From Klenkia brasiliensis (GTDB lineage Bacteria; Actinomycetota; Actinomycetes; Mycobacteriales; Geodermatophilaceae), in the NCBI RefSeq assembly GCF_900100695.1, contig NZ_FNCF01000004.1, forward strand, positions 558,001 to 622,000: 64,000 nucleotides of DNA, in the 5' to 3' direction. Positions within the stretch are counted from its first letter, which is position 1; every line of letters starts with the position of its first letter. This document shows positions 21,896 to 34,455 of this stretch, piece after piece. Below the pieces are notes generated by a model that saw only the letters and a list, made by a program, of their open reading frames with translations, made no database searches and had not been told where the DNA came from. The position numbers and the translations under genes are program-made.

Positions 21896-21899
<4 letters not shown>

Positions 21900-23179
21900 C
21901 CATCCTCATCCAGGGCGCGAGGCCCTACGGCGAGGACGCCGTCGACGTCCTCGTGAAGGACGGGGTCATCGCCGCGATCGGCGAGGACCTGTCCAGCACC
22001 GCCGAGACCGTCGACGCCACCGGGCTGGTGCTGCTGCCGGGCCTGGTGGACCTGCACACCCACCTGCGCGAGCCCGGCCGCGAGGACACCGAGACCGTGC
22101 TCACCGGCTCCCGCGCCGCGGCGCTGGGCGGGTACACCGCGGTGCACGCCATGGCCAACACCGACCCGGTCGCCGACACCGCGGGCGTCGTCGAGCAGGT
22201 CTGGCGGCTGGGCTCCGACGCCGGCCTGGTCGACGTCGTCCCGGTCGGGGCGGTCACCGTCGGCCTCGGCGGCGAGCGGCTCGCCGAGCTCGGCGCGATG
22301 GCCGACAGCGCCGCCCGGGTGCGGGTGTTCTCCGACGACGGGAAGTGCGTCGCCGACCCCGCGCTGATGCGCCGGGCGCTGGAGTACACCAAGGCCCTGG
22401 ACGGCGTCGTCGCCCAGCACGCCGAGGAGCCGCGGCTGACGGTGGGCGCGCAGATGCACGAGGGCGAGCGGTCGGCCCGGCTGGGCTTGACCGGCTGGCC
22501 CGCGGTCGCCGAGGAGGCGATCATCGCCCGCGACGTGCTGCTGGCCGAGCACGTCGGCGCCCGGCTGCACGTCTGCCACGTCTCCACCGCGGGGTCGGTC
22601 GAGCTGATCCGGTGGGCCAAGTCGCGCGGGGTGCAGGTGACCGCCGAGGTCACCCCGCACCACCTGCTGCTCACCGACGCGCAGGCCGAGGGGTACGACG
22701 CCACGTTCAAGGTCAACCCGCCGCTGCGCACGGCCGAGGACGTCGCCGCGCTCCGCGCGGGGCTGGCCGACGGCACCATCGACGCCGTCGCCACCGACCA
22801 CGCCCCGCACGCCGCGGAGGACAAGGAGTGCGAGTGGTCCGCGGCCCGGCCCGGGATGCTCGGGCTGGAGCAGGCGTTGTCGGTCGTCGTCGACACCATG
22901 GTCGACACCGGCTTGCTGACCTGGCGGGAGGTCGCCGACCGGATGTCGGTGCGCCCGGCCGTCATCGGTCGGCTCGCCGGCCACGGCCGCCCGCTGGAGG
23001 TGGGCGAGCCCGCCAACCTGGTGCTGGTGGACCCGGGCGCGCGCTCGGTCGTCGACCCGGCCGCGCTGGCCAGCAAGAGCCGCAACAGCCCCTACGCCGG
23101 GCGCGAGCTGCCCGCCCGCGTGGTGCACGTGCTGCTGCGCGGAGAACCGACCGTACGAGATGGGGAGGTCCAGAAGTGA
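21896..23179 (+). CDS. pyrC: Dihydroorotase
   Basis: This is a class I (type-I amidohydrolase) dihydroorotase that closes carbamoyl-aspartate into dihydroorotate. The 427-residue protein has the metal motif [13 protein letters not shown] (about 52-64), further zinc ligands in VCHVSTAGS and TPHHLLLTD, and the DHAPH catalytic Asp motif ([12 protein letters not shown]). The end [20 protein letters not shown] is typical. GTG 21896 overlaps pyrB. Many actinobacteria have a small membrane-protein gene between pyrC and carA; here carA follows directly by GTGA overlap. Confidence 0.96.
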
Positions 23180-24274
23180 GCTCAGCGATCTTGGTCCTCG
23201 AGGACGGCCGCACGTTCCGCGGCGAGTCCTACGGAGCTGCCGGGACGACGGTCGGCGAGGCCGTGTTCTCCACCGGGATGACCGGATACCAGGAGACGCT
23301 CACCGACCCCAGCTACCACCGCCAGGTGGTGGTGATGACCGCCCCGCACATCGGCAACACCGGGGTGAACGAGGACGACGACGAGTCCCGCCGCATCTGG
23401 GTGGCCGGGTTCGTGGTCCGCGACCCCGCCCGCCGGCCGGCCAACTGGCGTGCCACCGGCACCCTGGACGACGAGCTCGTCGAGAACGGCGTGGTCGGCA
23501 TCAGCGGGGTCGACACCCGGGCGCTGACCCGGCACCTGCGCGACCGCGGCGCGATGCGGGTGGGCATCTCCACCGAGCTGGGTGCCGACGAGCTGCTCGC
23601 CCGGGTGCAGGCGGCGCCGTCGATGTCCGGCGCCGACCTGGCCCCGGAGGTCACCACCCCGGAGGCCTACACGGTGCCGGCGGTGGGGGAGCGGCGGTAC
23701 ACCATCTCCGCGCTCGACCTCGGCATCAAGGCCGCCACCCCGCGGCACCTGGCCGAGCTCGGTGTGGAGACCCGGGTGCTGCCGGCCACCGCCACCGCGC
23801 AGGAGCTGCTCGACGCCGGCCCCGACGGCGTCTTCCTCTCCAACGGCCCCGGCGACCCCGCGGCCAGCGACTACGCGGTCGAGGCCGTCCAGGGCGTCCT
23901 CGACGCCCGCCGGCCGCTGTTCGGCATCTGCTTCGGCAACCAGATCCTGGGCCGGGCCCTGGGCCTGGGCACCTACAAGCTGCCCTTCGGCCACCGCGGG
24001 CTCAACCAGCCGGTGCTCGACCGGGTCACCGACTCGGTGCGGGTGACCAGCCAGAACCACGGGTTCGCCGTCGACGCACCGCTCGACCGCGCCAGCGACA
24101 CCCCCTACGGGCGGGTCGAGGTCAGCCACGTCGGGCTCAACGACCAGGTGGTCGAGGGCCTGCGCTGCCTCGACGTCCCCGCCTTCAGCGTGCAGTTCCA
24201 CCCCGAGGCCGCCGCCGGGCCGCACGACGCGGCCCCGCTCTTCCAGCGCTTCGTCGACCTGATGGAGGACCACC

Positions 24275-24288
<14 letters not shown>
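23176..24288 (+). CDS. carA: Carbamoyl-phosphate synthase small (glutaminase) subunit
   Basis: CarA hydrolyses glutamine and passes ammonia to CarB. The 370-residue protein has an N-terminal domain ([42 protein letters not shown]) and a class I amidotransferase domain. The nucleophile is Cys in [11 protein letters not shown], and the His/Glu pair lies in [12 protein letters not shown]. Start GTG 23176 lies within the pyrC stop (GTGA). The 3' end overlaps carB by 14 nt, so the two subunits are coupled. Confidence 0.96.
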
Positions 24289-27576
<3,288 letters not shown>

Positions 27577-27580
<4 letters not shown>

Positions 27581-28560
27581 GCGAGGAGGACAGCGGGACC
27601 CGGGTGGTGCAGCTGCCCTCGGGGGAGCGGCTGCTGCCCCCGGTGCCCGGTGCGGCCCGCGGGCCGCTGGGTGCGCCCGCGCCGCCGGCGGCGCACCCGC
27701 CGGTGCAGGGCGTGGCCGTGGTGGTCGGCTCCCGGCCGGTCAGCGCCTACACCGAGCTGACGATCGAGGCGCCCGACATCGCCGAGACCGCCGCGCCGGG
27801 CCAGTTCGTGGCCTTCGCGGTCGGCGGGCCGACGTCGGCGATGCTGCTGCGCCGGTCGATCGCCATCGCCGGGGTGGGGGAGGGCCGCTTCTCCGTGGTG
27901 GTCAGCGCCCGCGCCGCCGGCTCGACCTGGCTGGCGTCGCGCCGGCCCGGCGACGAGGTCGACGTGGTCGGGCCGCTGGGCCGGCCGTTCCCCCTGCCGC
28001 CGCCGGGCACGCCCGCGCTGCTGGTCGGGGGCGGCTACGGCGCCGCGGCGCTCGTCGGCCTGGGCGGGCTGCTGCGCTCGCGCGGGCACGAGGTGGCCGC
28101 GGTGGTCGGCGCCGGCGACGAGGCCCGGCTGTGCTCGGTGGAGGACCTGGCCGCGGTCGCCGCGCCGTTCGTGGTCACCACCGACGACGGCAGCGCCGGG
28201 CGGACCGGGCGGGTAACCGGTCCGGTGGCCGAGCTGGTCGGCGGCGCCGGGGTGGTCTACGCCTGCGGGCCCATGCCGATGCTCGCCGCCGTGGCGCGGC
28301 TGGCCACCGACCGCGGGGTGCCCTCGTGGGTGGCGGTCGAGGAGTCGATGGCCTGCGGCGTGGGGGTCTGCATGACCTGCGTGCTGCCGGTCGTCGGTGC
28401 CGACGGCCGCAGCCGGTTCGCCCGCTCGTGCACCGACGGCCCGGTGTTCGCGGGGGACCGGGTGCGCTTCGGCGACGTCGGCACGCTGCCCGCGGACCTG
28501 GTCGGCGCCGACGCGATGGTGCTGGCCCACACCCCCGCGGAGGAGGGCGAGACGCCGTGA
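27577..28560 (+). CDS. pyrK: Dihydroorotate dehydrogenase electron-transfer subunit
   Basis: PyrK is the FAD/[2Fe-2S] partner that passes electrons from class 1B PyrD to NAD+. The 327-residue protein has an extra Pro/Ala-rich N-terminus of about 45 residues. A ferredoxin-reductase-like FAD barrel follows ([11 protein letters not shown]), then an NAD domain ([29 protein letters not shown]). The cluster cysteines appear as [13 protein letters not shown] followed by FARSCTDGP (C-x4-C-x2-C-xn-C). It overlaps carB and pyrD by 4 nt each, consistent with a PyrK-PyrD heterotetramer. Confidence 0.92.
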
Positions 28561-29540
28561 CCACCCTGCCCGAGGTCGACGTCCCCAGCGTCGACATGCA
28601 GGCCTCCATCGGCGGGGTGCCGGTGGTCAGCCCGGTGCTCACCGCGTCGGGCTGCTCGTCCTTCGGCCGCGAGCTCGACCCGTTCTTCGACCTGACCTCG
28701 ATCGGGGCGGTGGTCACCAAGTCGGTGCAGCTGCGGCCCCGGTCGGGCCGGGCGACGCCGCGGATGGCCGAGACCCCGAGCGGCATGATCAACTCGATCG
28801 GGCTGCAGGGCCCGGGCATCGACGGCCTGCTGGCCGACGAGCTGCCCTGGCTGGCCGAGCGCGGGGTGCGCTCGTTCGTGTCCATCGCCGGTGCCCGCAC
28901 CGAGGACTTCGCCGAGCTGGCCTCCCGGCTGCGCGGGGCGCCCGGGGTGCTGGGCATCGAGGTCAACATCTCCTGCCCGAACGTGGAGAGCCGCGGCGAG
29001 GTCTTCGCCTGCAACCCCGACGCCTCGGCCGCGGTGGTGGCCGCCGTCCGGGAGGCCGCCGACCCGGCGCACCCGGTCTACGCCAAGCTGACCCCCGACG
29101 TCACCGACATCGTGTCGGTCGCCCGGGCCTGCGCCGACGCCGGCGCCAACGGCCTGTCGATGATCAACACACTGCTGGGGCTGGTCATCGACCCGGACAC
29201 CATGCGCCCGGTGCTCGGCGGGGTCACCGGCGGGCTGTCGGGACCGGCGATCCGGCCGGTGGCGCTGCGCTGCGTGTGGCAGGTGCACGCCGCGCTGCCC
29301 AATGTGCCGATCCTGGGCATGGGCGGCATCCGCACCGGCCTGGACGCCCTGCAGTTCGTGCTGGCCGGCGCCGGCGCGGTCTCGGTGGGCACGGCGGTGT
29401 TCAACGACCCGTCCGCCCCGGCCCGCATCCACGAGGAGCTCGCCGAGGCGCTGGGGGAGCGGGGCTTCGGCCGGCTGGCCGACGCCGTCGGCTACGCCCA
29501 CCGCGCCCCCGACGAGGACCCGTCCGGGCGGCACCGGTGA
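28557..29540 (+). CDS. pyrD: Dihydroorotate dehydrogenase, class 1B catalytic subunit
   Basis: This FMN enzyme oxidises dihydroorotate to orotate. The 327-residue protein has the class 1 active-site Cys in EVNISCPNVESRG, where class 2 has Ser. VLTASGCSSFGREL, SIGLQGPGIDG and the phosphate-binding ILGMGGIRTGLDALQFVLAGAGAVSVGTA are also present. A pyrK-like gene immediately upstream makes it class 1B. GTG 28557 overlaps pyrK (GTGA), and its stop overlaps pyrF the same way. A cytosolic, NAD-linked enzyme is expected. Confidence 0.95.
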   Translation: MTTLPEVDVPSVDMQASIGGVPVVSPVLTASGCSSFGRELDPFFDLTSIGAVVTKSVQLRPRSGRATPRMAETPSGMINSIGLQGPGIDGLLADELPWLAERGVRSFVSIAGARTEDFAELASRLRGAPGVLGIEVNISCPNVESRGEVFACNPDASAAVVAAVREAADPAHPVYAKLTPDVTDIVSVARACADAGANGLSMINTLLGLVIDPDTMRPVLGGVTGGLSGPAIRPVALRCVWQVHAALPNVPILGMGGIRTGLDALQFVLAGAGAVSVGTAVFNDPSAPARIHEELAEALGERGFGRLADAVGYAHRAPDEDPSGRHR

Positions 29541-30382
29541 CCGACCCCTTCGGCGCCCGGCTGGCGGCCGCCGTCGCCGGGCGGGGGCCGCTGTGCGTGG
29601 GCATCGACCCGCACCGCGAGCTGCTGGGCGCCTGGGGCCTGGCCGACGACGTCGAGGGCCTGCGCCGGTTCACCGACGCCGTGGTGGGGGCGCTGGCCGG
29701 CACGGTCGCCGTCCTCAAGCCGCAGTCGGCGTTCTACGAGCGGCACGGCGCCCGCGGGCTGCTGGTGCTCGAGGACGCCGTGGCCGCCGCGCGCGCGGCG
29801 GGCGCCCTGGTGCTGCTGGACGCCAAGCGCGGCGACATCGGCTCCACCATGGCCGGCTACGCCGACGTCCTCGCCGACGGGCACCCGATGCAGGTCGACG
29901 CGCTCACCGTCAGCCCCTACCTGGGCCCCGGGTCGCTGGAGCCCGCGGTGCGCACCGCCCGGGCGCACGGCGGGGGGCTGTTCGTGCTGGCCCGCACCTC
30001 CAACCCCGACGCGGGGACCTTCCAGCACGCCCGCCTGGACGACGGCCGCACAGTCGCCCAGGCCGTCGTCGACACCGTGGGCACCTGGAACGGTGACGAC
30101 GACGGTGGCGGCGACGGTGGGTGGGGGCCGCGCACCGGGTCCTTCGGCGTCGTCGTCGGCGCCACGCTGGCCGAGCTGGACGTCGACCTCGCGGGCCTGC
30201 GCGGGCCCGTGCTCGCCCCCGGGCTGGGTGCGCAGGGCGGCACCCCGGGCGACCTGCGCCGGCTGTTCGGCGCCGACCGGGCGGTCGTCCCGACGGTGTC
30301 GCGGGACGTGCTGGGCGCCGGGCCCGACCCGGCCGGGCTGCGCGCCGCCGCGGAGCGCTGGGCCGCCGAACTGGCGGGCTGA
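29537..30382 (+). CDS. pyrF: Orotidine 5'-phosphate decarboxylase (long actinobacterial type)
   Basis: PyrF decarboxylates OMP to UMP. The 281-residue protein is the longer type 2 form, with CVGIDPHRELL, VAVLKPQSAFYERHG and the catalytic LLDAKRGDIGSTMAGYA (Asp-x-Lys-x4-Asp). The phosphate-binding end is APGLGAQGG and VPTVSRDVL. An unusual Gly/Asp-rich insert, GDDDGGGDGGWG, sits near residues 185-196. It is the last gene of the pyr operon. PyrE is not encoded here, so orotate phosphoribosyltransferase must lie elsewhere. Confidence 0.95.
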   Translation: MTDPFGARLAAAVAGRGPLCVGIDPHRELLGAWGLADDVEGLRRFTDAVVGALAGTVAVLKPQSAFYERHGARGLLVLEDAVAAARAAGALVLLDAKRGDIGSTMAGYADVLADGHPMQVDALTVSPYLGPGSLEPAVRTARAHGGGLFVLARTSNPDAGTFQHARLDDGRTVAQAVVDTVGTWNGDDDGGGDGGWGPRTGSFGVVVGATLAELDVDLAGLRGPVLAPGLGAQGGTPGDLRRLFGADRAVVPTVSRDVLGAGPDPAGLRAAAERWAAELAG

Positions 30383-30608
30383 GCAGCGCGGACCGCCGGA
30401 GGTCGTACCGCCGCGCAGTTGTAGTGTGTCAACTTCTCGGCCGGACGGTATCCGGCCGATCCGGTGCCGGGGGGTGCTGCCACCCCGCCCCGGGGTGACT
30501 AGGTTGCTCCCCAGGCTCCAGCCCGTGGGCCGCTGCCCACCCCACCTCTCGCAGTCCGAACCGATCCGGCGGCGTTCCGCCCGCCACGACGATGATTGGG
30601 TAGTCCCC
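30383..30608 (+). promoter_or_regulatory. mihF leader region with promoter and alternative hairpins
   Basis: This 226-bp region has no gene. TAGTGT at 30422-30427 is a candidate -10, giving a leader of about 175 nt. The leader begins with a perfect 8-bp hairpin (30438-30445 with 30451-30458). CACCCC at 30481-30486 can then pair either with GGGGTG at 30471-30476 or with GGGGTG at 30492-30497, but not both at once. A second possible -10, TAGGTT, lies at 30500-30505. Confidence 0.45.
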
Positions 30609-30935
30609 GTGCCTCTCCCCCAGCTGACCCCCGAACAGCGCGCTGCCGCCCTCGAGAAGGCCGCCGCGGCCCGCAAGGTCCGCGCCGAGCTGCGCGAGCG
30701 GCTCAAGAGCAAGGGCACCTCGGTCGGCGACGTCCTCAAGCAGGGCGAGACCGACGAGGTCATCGGCAAGATGCGCGTCTCCGCCGTCCTGGAGTCCCTC
30801 CCGGGTGTCGGCAAGGCCCGCGCCGCCAAGATCATGGAGCGCCTGGAGATCTCCCCGACCCGCCGCGTGCGCGGGCTGGGCGCCAACCAGCGCAAGGCGC
30901 TGGAGGCCGAGTTCGCCGGCGAGCAGTCCGCCTGA
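30609..30935 (+). CDS. mihF: Integration host factor, actinobacterial type (mIHF)
   Basis: mIHF is a nucleoid-associated DNA-binding protein required in mycobacteria and unrelated to enterobacterial IHF. The 108-residue protein has an N-terminal helix region ([22 protein letters not shown]) and a helix-two-turn-helix core with [23 protein letters not shown] and [15 protein letters not shown]. This is the usual actinobacterial sequence. GTG 30609 is the standard start. It precedes gmk and rpoZ as in Mycobacterium and Streptomyces, but has a long structured leader of its own. Confidence 0.95.
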   Translation: MPLPQLTPEQRAAALEKAAAARKVRAELRERLKSKGTSVGDVLKQGETDEVIGKMRVSAVLESLPGVGKARAAKIMERLEISPTRRVRGLGANQRKALEAEFAGEQSA

Positions 30936-30970
30936 GCCCCGCCCCCGCCCCCGCCCGAGGTCCGTCCGCC

Positions 30971-31540
30971 GTGGTCGCGACGCGTGCCCGCCTGACGGTG
31001 CTGTCCGGTCCCTCGGGCGTGGGGAAGGGGACCGTGGTCGCCGAGGTCCGCCGCCGGCACCCCGACGTGTGGGTGTCGGTCTCGGTGACCACCCGCCGGC
31101 CCCGCCCCGGCGAGGTCGACGGCGAGCACTACCACTTCCTCGACGCCGAGGACTTCGACCACCTCGTCGCCACCGACGGCCTGCTGGAGTGGGCCGAGTA
31201 CGCGGGCAACCGGTACGGCACCCCGCGCGCCCCCGTCGACGAGCAGCTCGCCCTCGGCCTGCCGGCGCTGCTGGAGATCGAGATGCAGGGCGCCCGCCAG
31301 GTCCGCGCCTCCGCCCCCGACGCCCGGCTGGTCTTCCTGGCCCCGCCCTCGTTCGAGGAGCTGGCCGCCCGGCTGACCGGCCGCGGCTCCGAGCCGGCCG
31401 AGGTCATCGAGCGCCGGCTGGCCATCGCCCGGGCCGAGATGGCCGCCGTCGGCGACTACGACGTGGTGGTCGTGAACGACGACCTCGCCCGCGCGGCGGA
31501 CGAGTTGGTACTCTTGCTGACTGCGCCACCCGCAGGCTGA
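30971..31540 (+). CDS. gmk: Guanylate kinase
   Basis: This enzyme phosphorylates GMP to GDP with ATP. The 189-residue protein has Walker [17 protein letters not shown] (about 10-25), the GMP-binding [37 protein letters not shown] and the lid/hinge [14 protein letters not shown] 30971 is chosen because GAGG lies about 10 nt upstream and the P-loop is at its normal distance from the N-terminus. It lies between mihF and rpoZ. No feature is odd. Confidence 0.96.
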   Translation: MVATRARLTVLSGPSGVGKGTVVAEVRRRHPDVWVSVSVTTRRPRPGEVDGEHYHFLDAEDFDHLVATDGLLEWAEYAGNRYGTPRAPVDEQLALGLPALLEIEMQGARQVRASAPDARLVFLAPPSFEELAARLTGRGSEPAEVIERRLAIARAEMAAVGDYDVVVVNDDLARAADELVLLLTAPPAG

Positions 31541-31587
31541 CGTCCCGCCTGCAGCGCCTGCCGTCCTACCGAGGAGCTCACCCGCCC

Positions 31588-31851
31588 GTGTCCGGAGTCG
31601 CACCTGCCCCCGAGGGCATCACCAACCCCCCGATCGACGAGCTGCTCGAGCGCACCAGCAGCAAGTACGGGCTGGTCATCTACGCCGCCAAGCGGGCCCG
31701 CCAGATCAACGCCTACTACAGCCAGCTCTCCGAGGGCCTGCTGGAGTACGTCGGCCCGCTGGTCGACACCGCCCCCCAGGAGAAGCCCCTCTCGATCGCG
31801 CTGCGCGAGATCAACGAGGGCCTGCTGACCCACACGGCCGGCGAGAACTAG
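31588..31851 (+). CDS. rpoZ: RNA polymerase omega subunit
   Basis: Omega helps the assembly and stability of beta' in RNA polymerase. The 87-residue protein has [29 protein letters not shown], here seen as [10 protein letters not shown] and [11 protein letters not shown], followed by [16 protein letters not shown], the conserved C-terminal motif. GTG 31588 has GAGGAG 11 nt upstream. A strong hairpin terminator starts 12 bp after the stop, closing the mihF-gmk-rpoZ unit. Confidence 0.96.
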   Translation: MSGVAPAPEGITNPPIDELLERTSSKYGLVIYAAKRARQINAYYSQLSEGLLEYVGPLVDTAPQEKPLSIALREINEGLLTHTAGEN

Positions 31852-31863
31852 ACCCCATCGGAT

Positions 31864-31893
31864 GAAGCCCCCGGCCCCGCGGCCGGGGGCTTC
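31864..31893 (+). terminator. Hairpin terminator after rpoZ
   Basis: A perfect 13-bp GC-rich stem with a CCGC loop starts 12 bp after the rpoZ stop. It ends just before the coaBC promoter. There is no U-tract beyond a short UCGUCGU. Confidence 0.85.
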
Positions 31894-31906
31894 GTCGTGC
31901 CCGGGG

Positions 31907-31912
31907 CAGGAT
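31907..31912 (+). promoter_or_regulatory. -10 element CAGGAT, leaderless type (coaBC)
   Basis: CAGGAT is followed by 6 nt (GGGCGC) and then ATG 31919. The same CAGGATGGGCG block precedes acs. The spacing predicts a leaderless coaBC mRNA. Confidence 0.6.
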
Positions 31913-31918
31913 GGGCGC

Positions 31919-33133
31919 ATGAGCCGGATCGTGCTGGGCGTCGGCGGCGGGGTGGCCGCCTACAAGTCCGCGCTGCTGCTGCGGGCGCTCACCGAGCGCG
32001 GCCACGACGTCCGGGTGGTGCCCACCGCGTCGGCGCTGCGCTTCGTCGGGGCGGCCACCTTCGAGGCGCTGTCGGGCAACCCGGTGAGCACCGAGGTGTG
32101 GGACGACGTCCCCGAGGTCGCCCACGTGCGCATCGGCCAGACCGCCGACCTGGTGGTGGTGAACCCGGCCACCGCCGACCTGCTGGCCCGCGCCGCCGCC
32201 GGCCGTGCCGACGACCTGCTCACCGCGACCCTGCTGGCCACCGGCGCCCCCGTGGTCTTCGTGCCGGCCATGCACACCGAGATGTGGCTGCACCCGGCCA
32301 CCCAGGACAACGTCGCCACCCTGCGCCGCCGCGGCGCCGTCGTGCTGCCGCCCGCGGTCGGCCGGCTCACCGGGCCCGACTCCGGCCCCGGCCGGCTGCC
32401 CGAGCCCGCCGACGTCGCGGCCCTGCTCGACGTCGTGCTGGCCGGCGGCTCGCTGCACCAGGACCTGGCCGGCACCCGCGTGCTGGTCAGCGCCGGCGGC
32501 ACCCGCGAGCCGCTGGACCCGGTGCGCTTCCTGGGCAACCGGTCCTCGGGTCGGCAGGGCTGGGCGCTGGCCCGCGTCGCCGCCGCCCGCGGCGCCGAGG
32601 TCACGCTGGTCGCGGCCAACGTCGAGGACCCCGCACCCTTCGGCTGCCGGGTCGTCCCGGTGGGCACCGCGGCCGAGCTCGGGGCGGCGATGACCGAGCA
32701 CGCCCCCGCCGCCGACGTGGTCGTGATGGCCGCCGCGGTCGCGGACTTCCGGCCCGCCGAGGTCGCCCCCGCCAAGATGAAGAAGGGCGGGTCCAGCGAG
32801 CCGTCCTCGGTCGCGCTGACCCGCAACCCCGACGTCCTGGCCGGCCTGGTCGCCGCCCGGCCCGCGGGCCAGCTGGTGGTCGGCTTCGCCGCCGAGACCG
32901 GCGACGCCGACGACGACGTGCTGGGCCACGCGCGCGCCAAGCTCGCCCGCAAGGGCTGCGACCTCCTGGTGGTCAACGACGTCTCCGCCGGGCAGGTGTT
33001 CGGCCGGCCCGACAACGCCGTCACCGTGCTCGCCGCCGACGGCTCGGCCACCGACGTCCCGGCCGGCCCCAAGGACCTCGTCGCCGCCGGGATCTGGGAC
33101 TCCGTCGCGCCGCGGGTGACCACTCGCCGGTAA
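31919..33133 (+). CDS. coaBC: Bifunctional phosphopantothenoylcysteine decarboxylase / phosphopantothenate-cysteine ligase
   Basis: CoaBC performs two steps of coenzyme A synthesis: CTP-dependent coupling of cysteine to phosphopantothenate, and FMN-dependent decarboxylation. The 404-residue protein has an N-terminal flavoprotein domain (about 1-180, [29 protein letters not shown]) and a C-terminal ligase domain ([24 protein letters not shown], the dimer/CTP motif [13 protein letters not shown] and NDVS). PAMHTEMW carries His where E. coli has Asn; the same is seen in mycobacterial CoaBC. ATG 31919 is fixed by the -10 placement. Confidence 0.96.
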   Translation: MSRIVLGVGGGVAAYKSALLLRALTERGHDVRVVPTASALRFVGAATFEALSGNPVSTEVWDDVPEVAHVRIGQTADLVVVNPATADLLARAAAGRADDLLTATLLATGAPVVFVPAMHTEMWLHPATQDNVATLRRRGAVVLPPAVGRLTGPDSGPGRLPEPADVAALLDVVLAGGSLHQDLAGTRVLVSAGGTREPLDPVRFLGNRSSGRQGWALARVAAARGAEVTLVAANVEDPAPFGCRVVPVGTAAELGAAMTEHAPAADVVVMAAAVADFRPAEVAPAKMKKGGSSEPSSVALTRNPDVLAGLVAARPAGQLVVGFAAETGDADDDVLGHARAKLARKGCDLLVVNDVSAGQVFGRPDNAVTVLAADGSATDVPAGPKDLVAAGIWDSVAPRVTTRR

Positions 33134-33136
33134 CCT
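33131..33136 (+). promoter_or_regulatory. -10 element TAACCT upstream of metK
   Basis: TAACCT includes the coaBC stop codon. It would start transcription near 33143, giving metK a leader of about 75 nt with an AGGGAG ribosome-binding site. I saw no SAM riboswitch in that leader. Confidence 0.5.
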
Positions 33137-33218
33137 CGTCCGCCGGGCGTCCCCACGACGAACGCCGAGAGAGGCCCCGCCGTCGCGGGTCCGACCAGCA
33201 ACCCCAGGGAGCATCGAA

Positions 33219-34424
33219 GTGGCACGTCGCCTGTTCACGTCCGAGTCGGTCACCGAAGGCCACCCGGACAAGATCGCCGACCAGATCAGCGACGCGATCC
33301 TGGACGAGATGCTCACCCAGGACCCCCGCAGCCGCGTGGCCGTCGAGACCATGATCACCACCGGCCAGGTGCACATCGCCGGCGAGGTCACCACCGCCGG
33401 GTACGTCGACATCGCCCAGGTCGTGCGCGACACCATCCTGCGGATCGGCTACGACTCCTCCCGCAAGGGCTTCGACGGCGCCTCCTGCGGCGTCAGCGTC
33501 TCCCTCGGTGCGCAGTCGCCCGACATCGCGCAGGGCGTGGACCTGGGTTATGAGTCCCGCACCGGTGCCGCCGACCGCGCCGCCGCCGCGGAGGACCTCA
33601 TCGCCAAGCAGGGCGCCGGCGACCAGGGCCTGATGTTCGGCTACGCCAGCGACGAGACCCCCGAGCTCATGCCGCTGCCCATCGCGCTGGCCCACCGGCT
33701 GTCCAAGCGGCTGTCGGCGGTGCGCAAGGACGGCTCGGTGCCCTACCTGCGCCCCGACGGCAAGACCCAGGTCACCGTGGTCTACGAGGACGACCGGCCG
33801 GTCGGCGTGGACACCGTGGTGGTCTCCTCGCAGCACGCCGAGGACATCTCCATCGACACCCTGCTGACCCCCGACGTCGAGGAGCTCGTGGTGCAGCCCG
33901 AGCTCGCCGAGCTCGGCCTGCCCACCACCGGGCACCGGCTGCTGGTCAACCCGACCGGCAAGTTCGTCATCGGCGGCCCGATGGGCGACGCCGGGCTGAC
34001 CGGCCGCAAGATCATCGTGGACACCTACGGCGGCATGGCCCGGCACGGCGGCGGCGCCTTCTCCGGCAAGGACCCCTCGAAGGTCGACCGCTCCGCGGCC
34101 TACGCCATGCGCTGGGTGGCCAAGAACGTCGTCGCCGCGGGCCTGGCCCGCCGCTGCGAGGTGCAGGTCGCCTACGCCATCGGCGCGGCCAGCCCGGTCG
34201 GTCTGTTCGTGGAGACCTTCGGCACCGGCACCGTGCCCGACGAGGTCCTGCAGAAGGCCATCACCGGCGTGTTCGACCTGCGCCCGGGCGCGATCGTGCG
34301 CGACCTGGACCTGCTGCGGCCCATCTATGGGCCGACCGCCGCCTACGGCCACTTCGGCCGCACCGACCTGGACCTCCCGTGGGAGCGCACCGACCGCGTC
34401 GACGCGCTCAAGGCCGCCGTCTGA
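33219..34424 (+). CDS. metK: S-adenosylmethionine synthase
   Basis: MetK forms S-adenosylmethionine from ATP and methionine. The 401-residue protein has the conserved [32 protein letters not shown], the P-loop-like [20 protein letters not shown] and [13 protein letters not shown] with YGHFGR near the end. All match the family. GTG 33219 is preceded by AGGGAG. The order coaBC-metK-priA is common in actinobacteria. Nothing odd was seen. Confidence 0.97.
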   Translation: MARRLFTSESVTEGHPDKIADQISDAILDEMLTQDPRSRVAVETMITTGQVHIAGEVTTAGYVDIAQVVRDTILRIGYDSSRKGFDGASCGVSVSLGAQSPDIAQGVDLGYESRTGAADRAAAAEDLIAKQGAGDQGLMFGYASDETPELMPLPIALAHRLSKRLSAVRKDGSVPYLRPDGKTQVTVVYEDDRPVGVDTVVVSSQHAEDISIDTLLTPDVEELVVQPELAELGLPTTGHRLLVNPTGKFVIGGPMGDAGLTGRKIIVDTYGGMARHGGGAFSGKDPSKVDRSAAYAMRWVAKNVVAAGLARRCEVQVAYAIGAASPVGLFVETFGTGTVPDEVLQKAITGVFDLRPGAIVRDLDLLRPIYGPTAAYGHFGRTDLDLPWERTDRVDALKAAV

Positions 34425-34443
34425 TCTTGTCGGTGGCGCCCGG

Positions 34444-34449
34444 CACCAT
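34444..34449 (+). promoter_or_regulatory. -10-like CACCAT, leaderless type (priA)
   Basis: CACCAT lies 6 nt before GTG 34456 in the 31-bp gap after metK. It keeps only the A and last T of TANNNT, so it is a weaker case than the others. Confidence 0.35.
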
Positions 34450-34455
34450 GGGGCC

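Noticed and set aside
29492-31603. Long minus-strand open frame across pyrF, mihF and gmk
   Set aside because: It crosses three well-supported genes and an intergenic leader, with no coherent protein motifs.
33137-33218. SAM riboswitch before metK
   Set aside because: The leader of about 75 nt lacks the conserved SAM-aptamer stems and kink-turn sequence.
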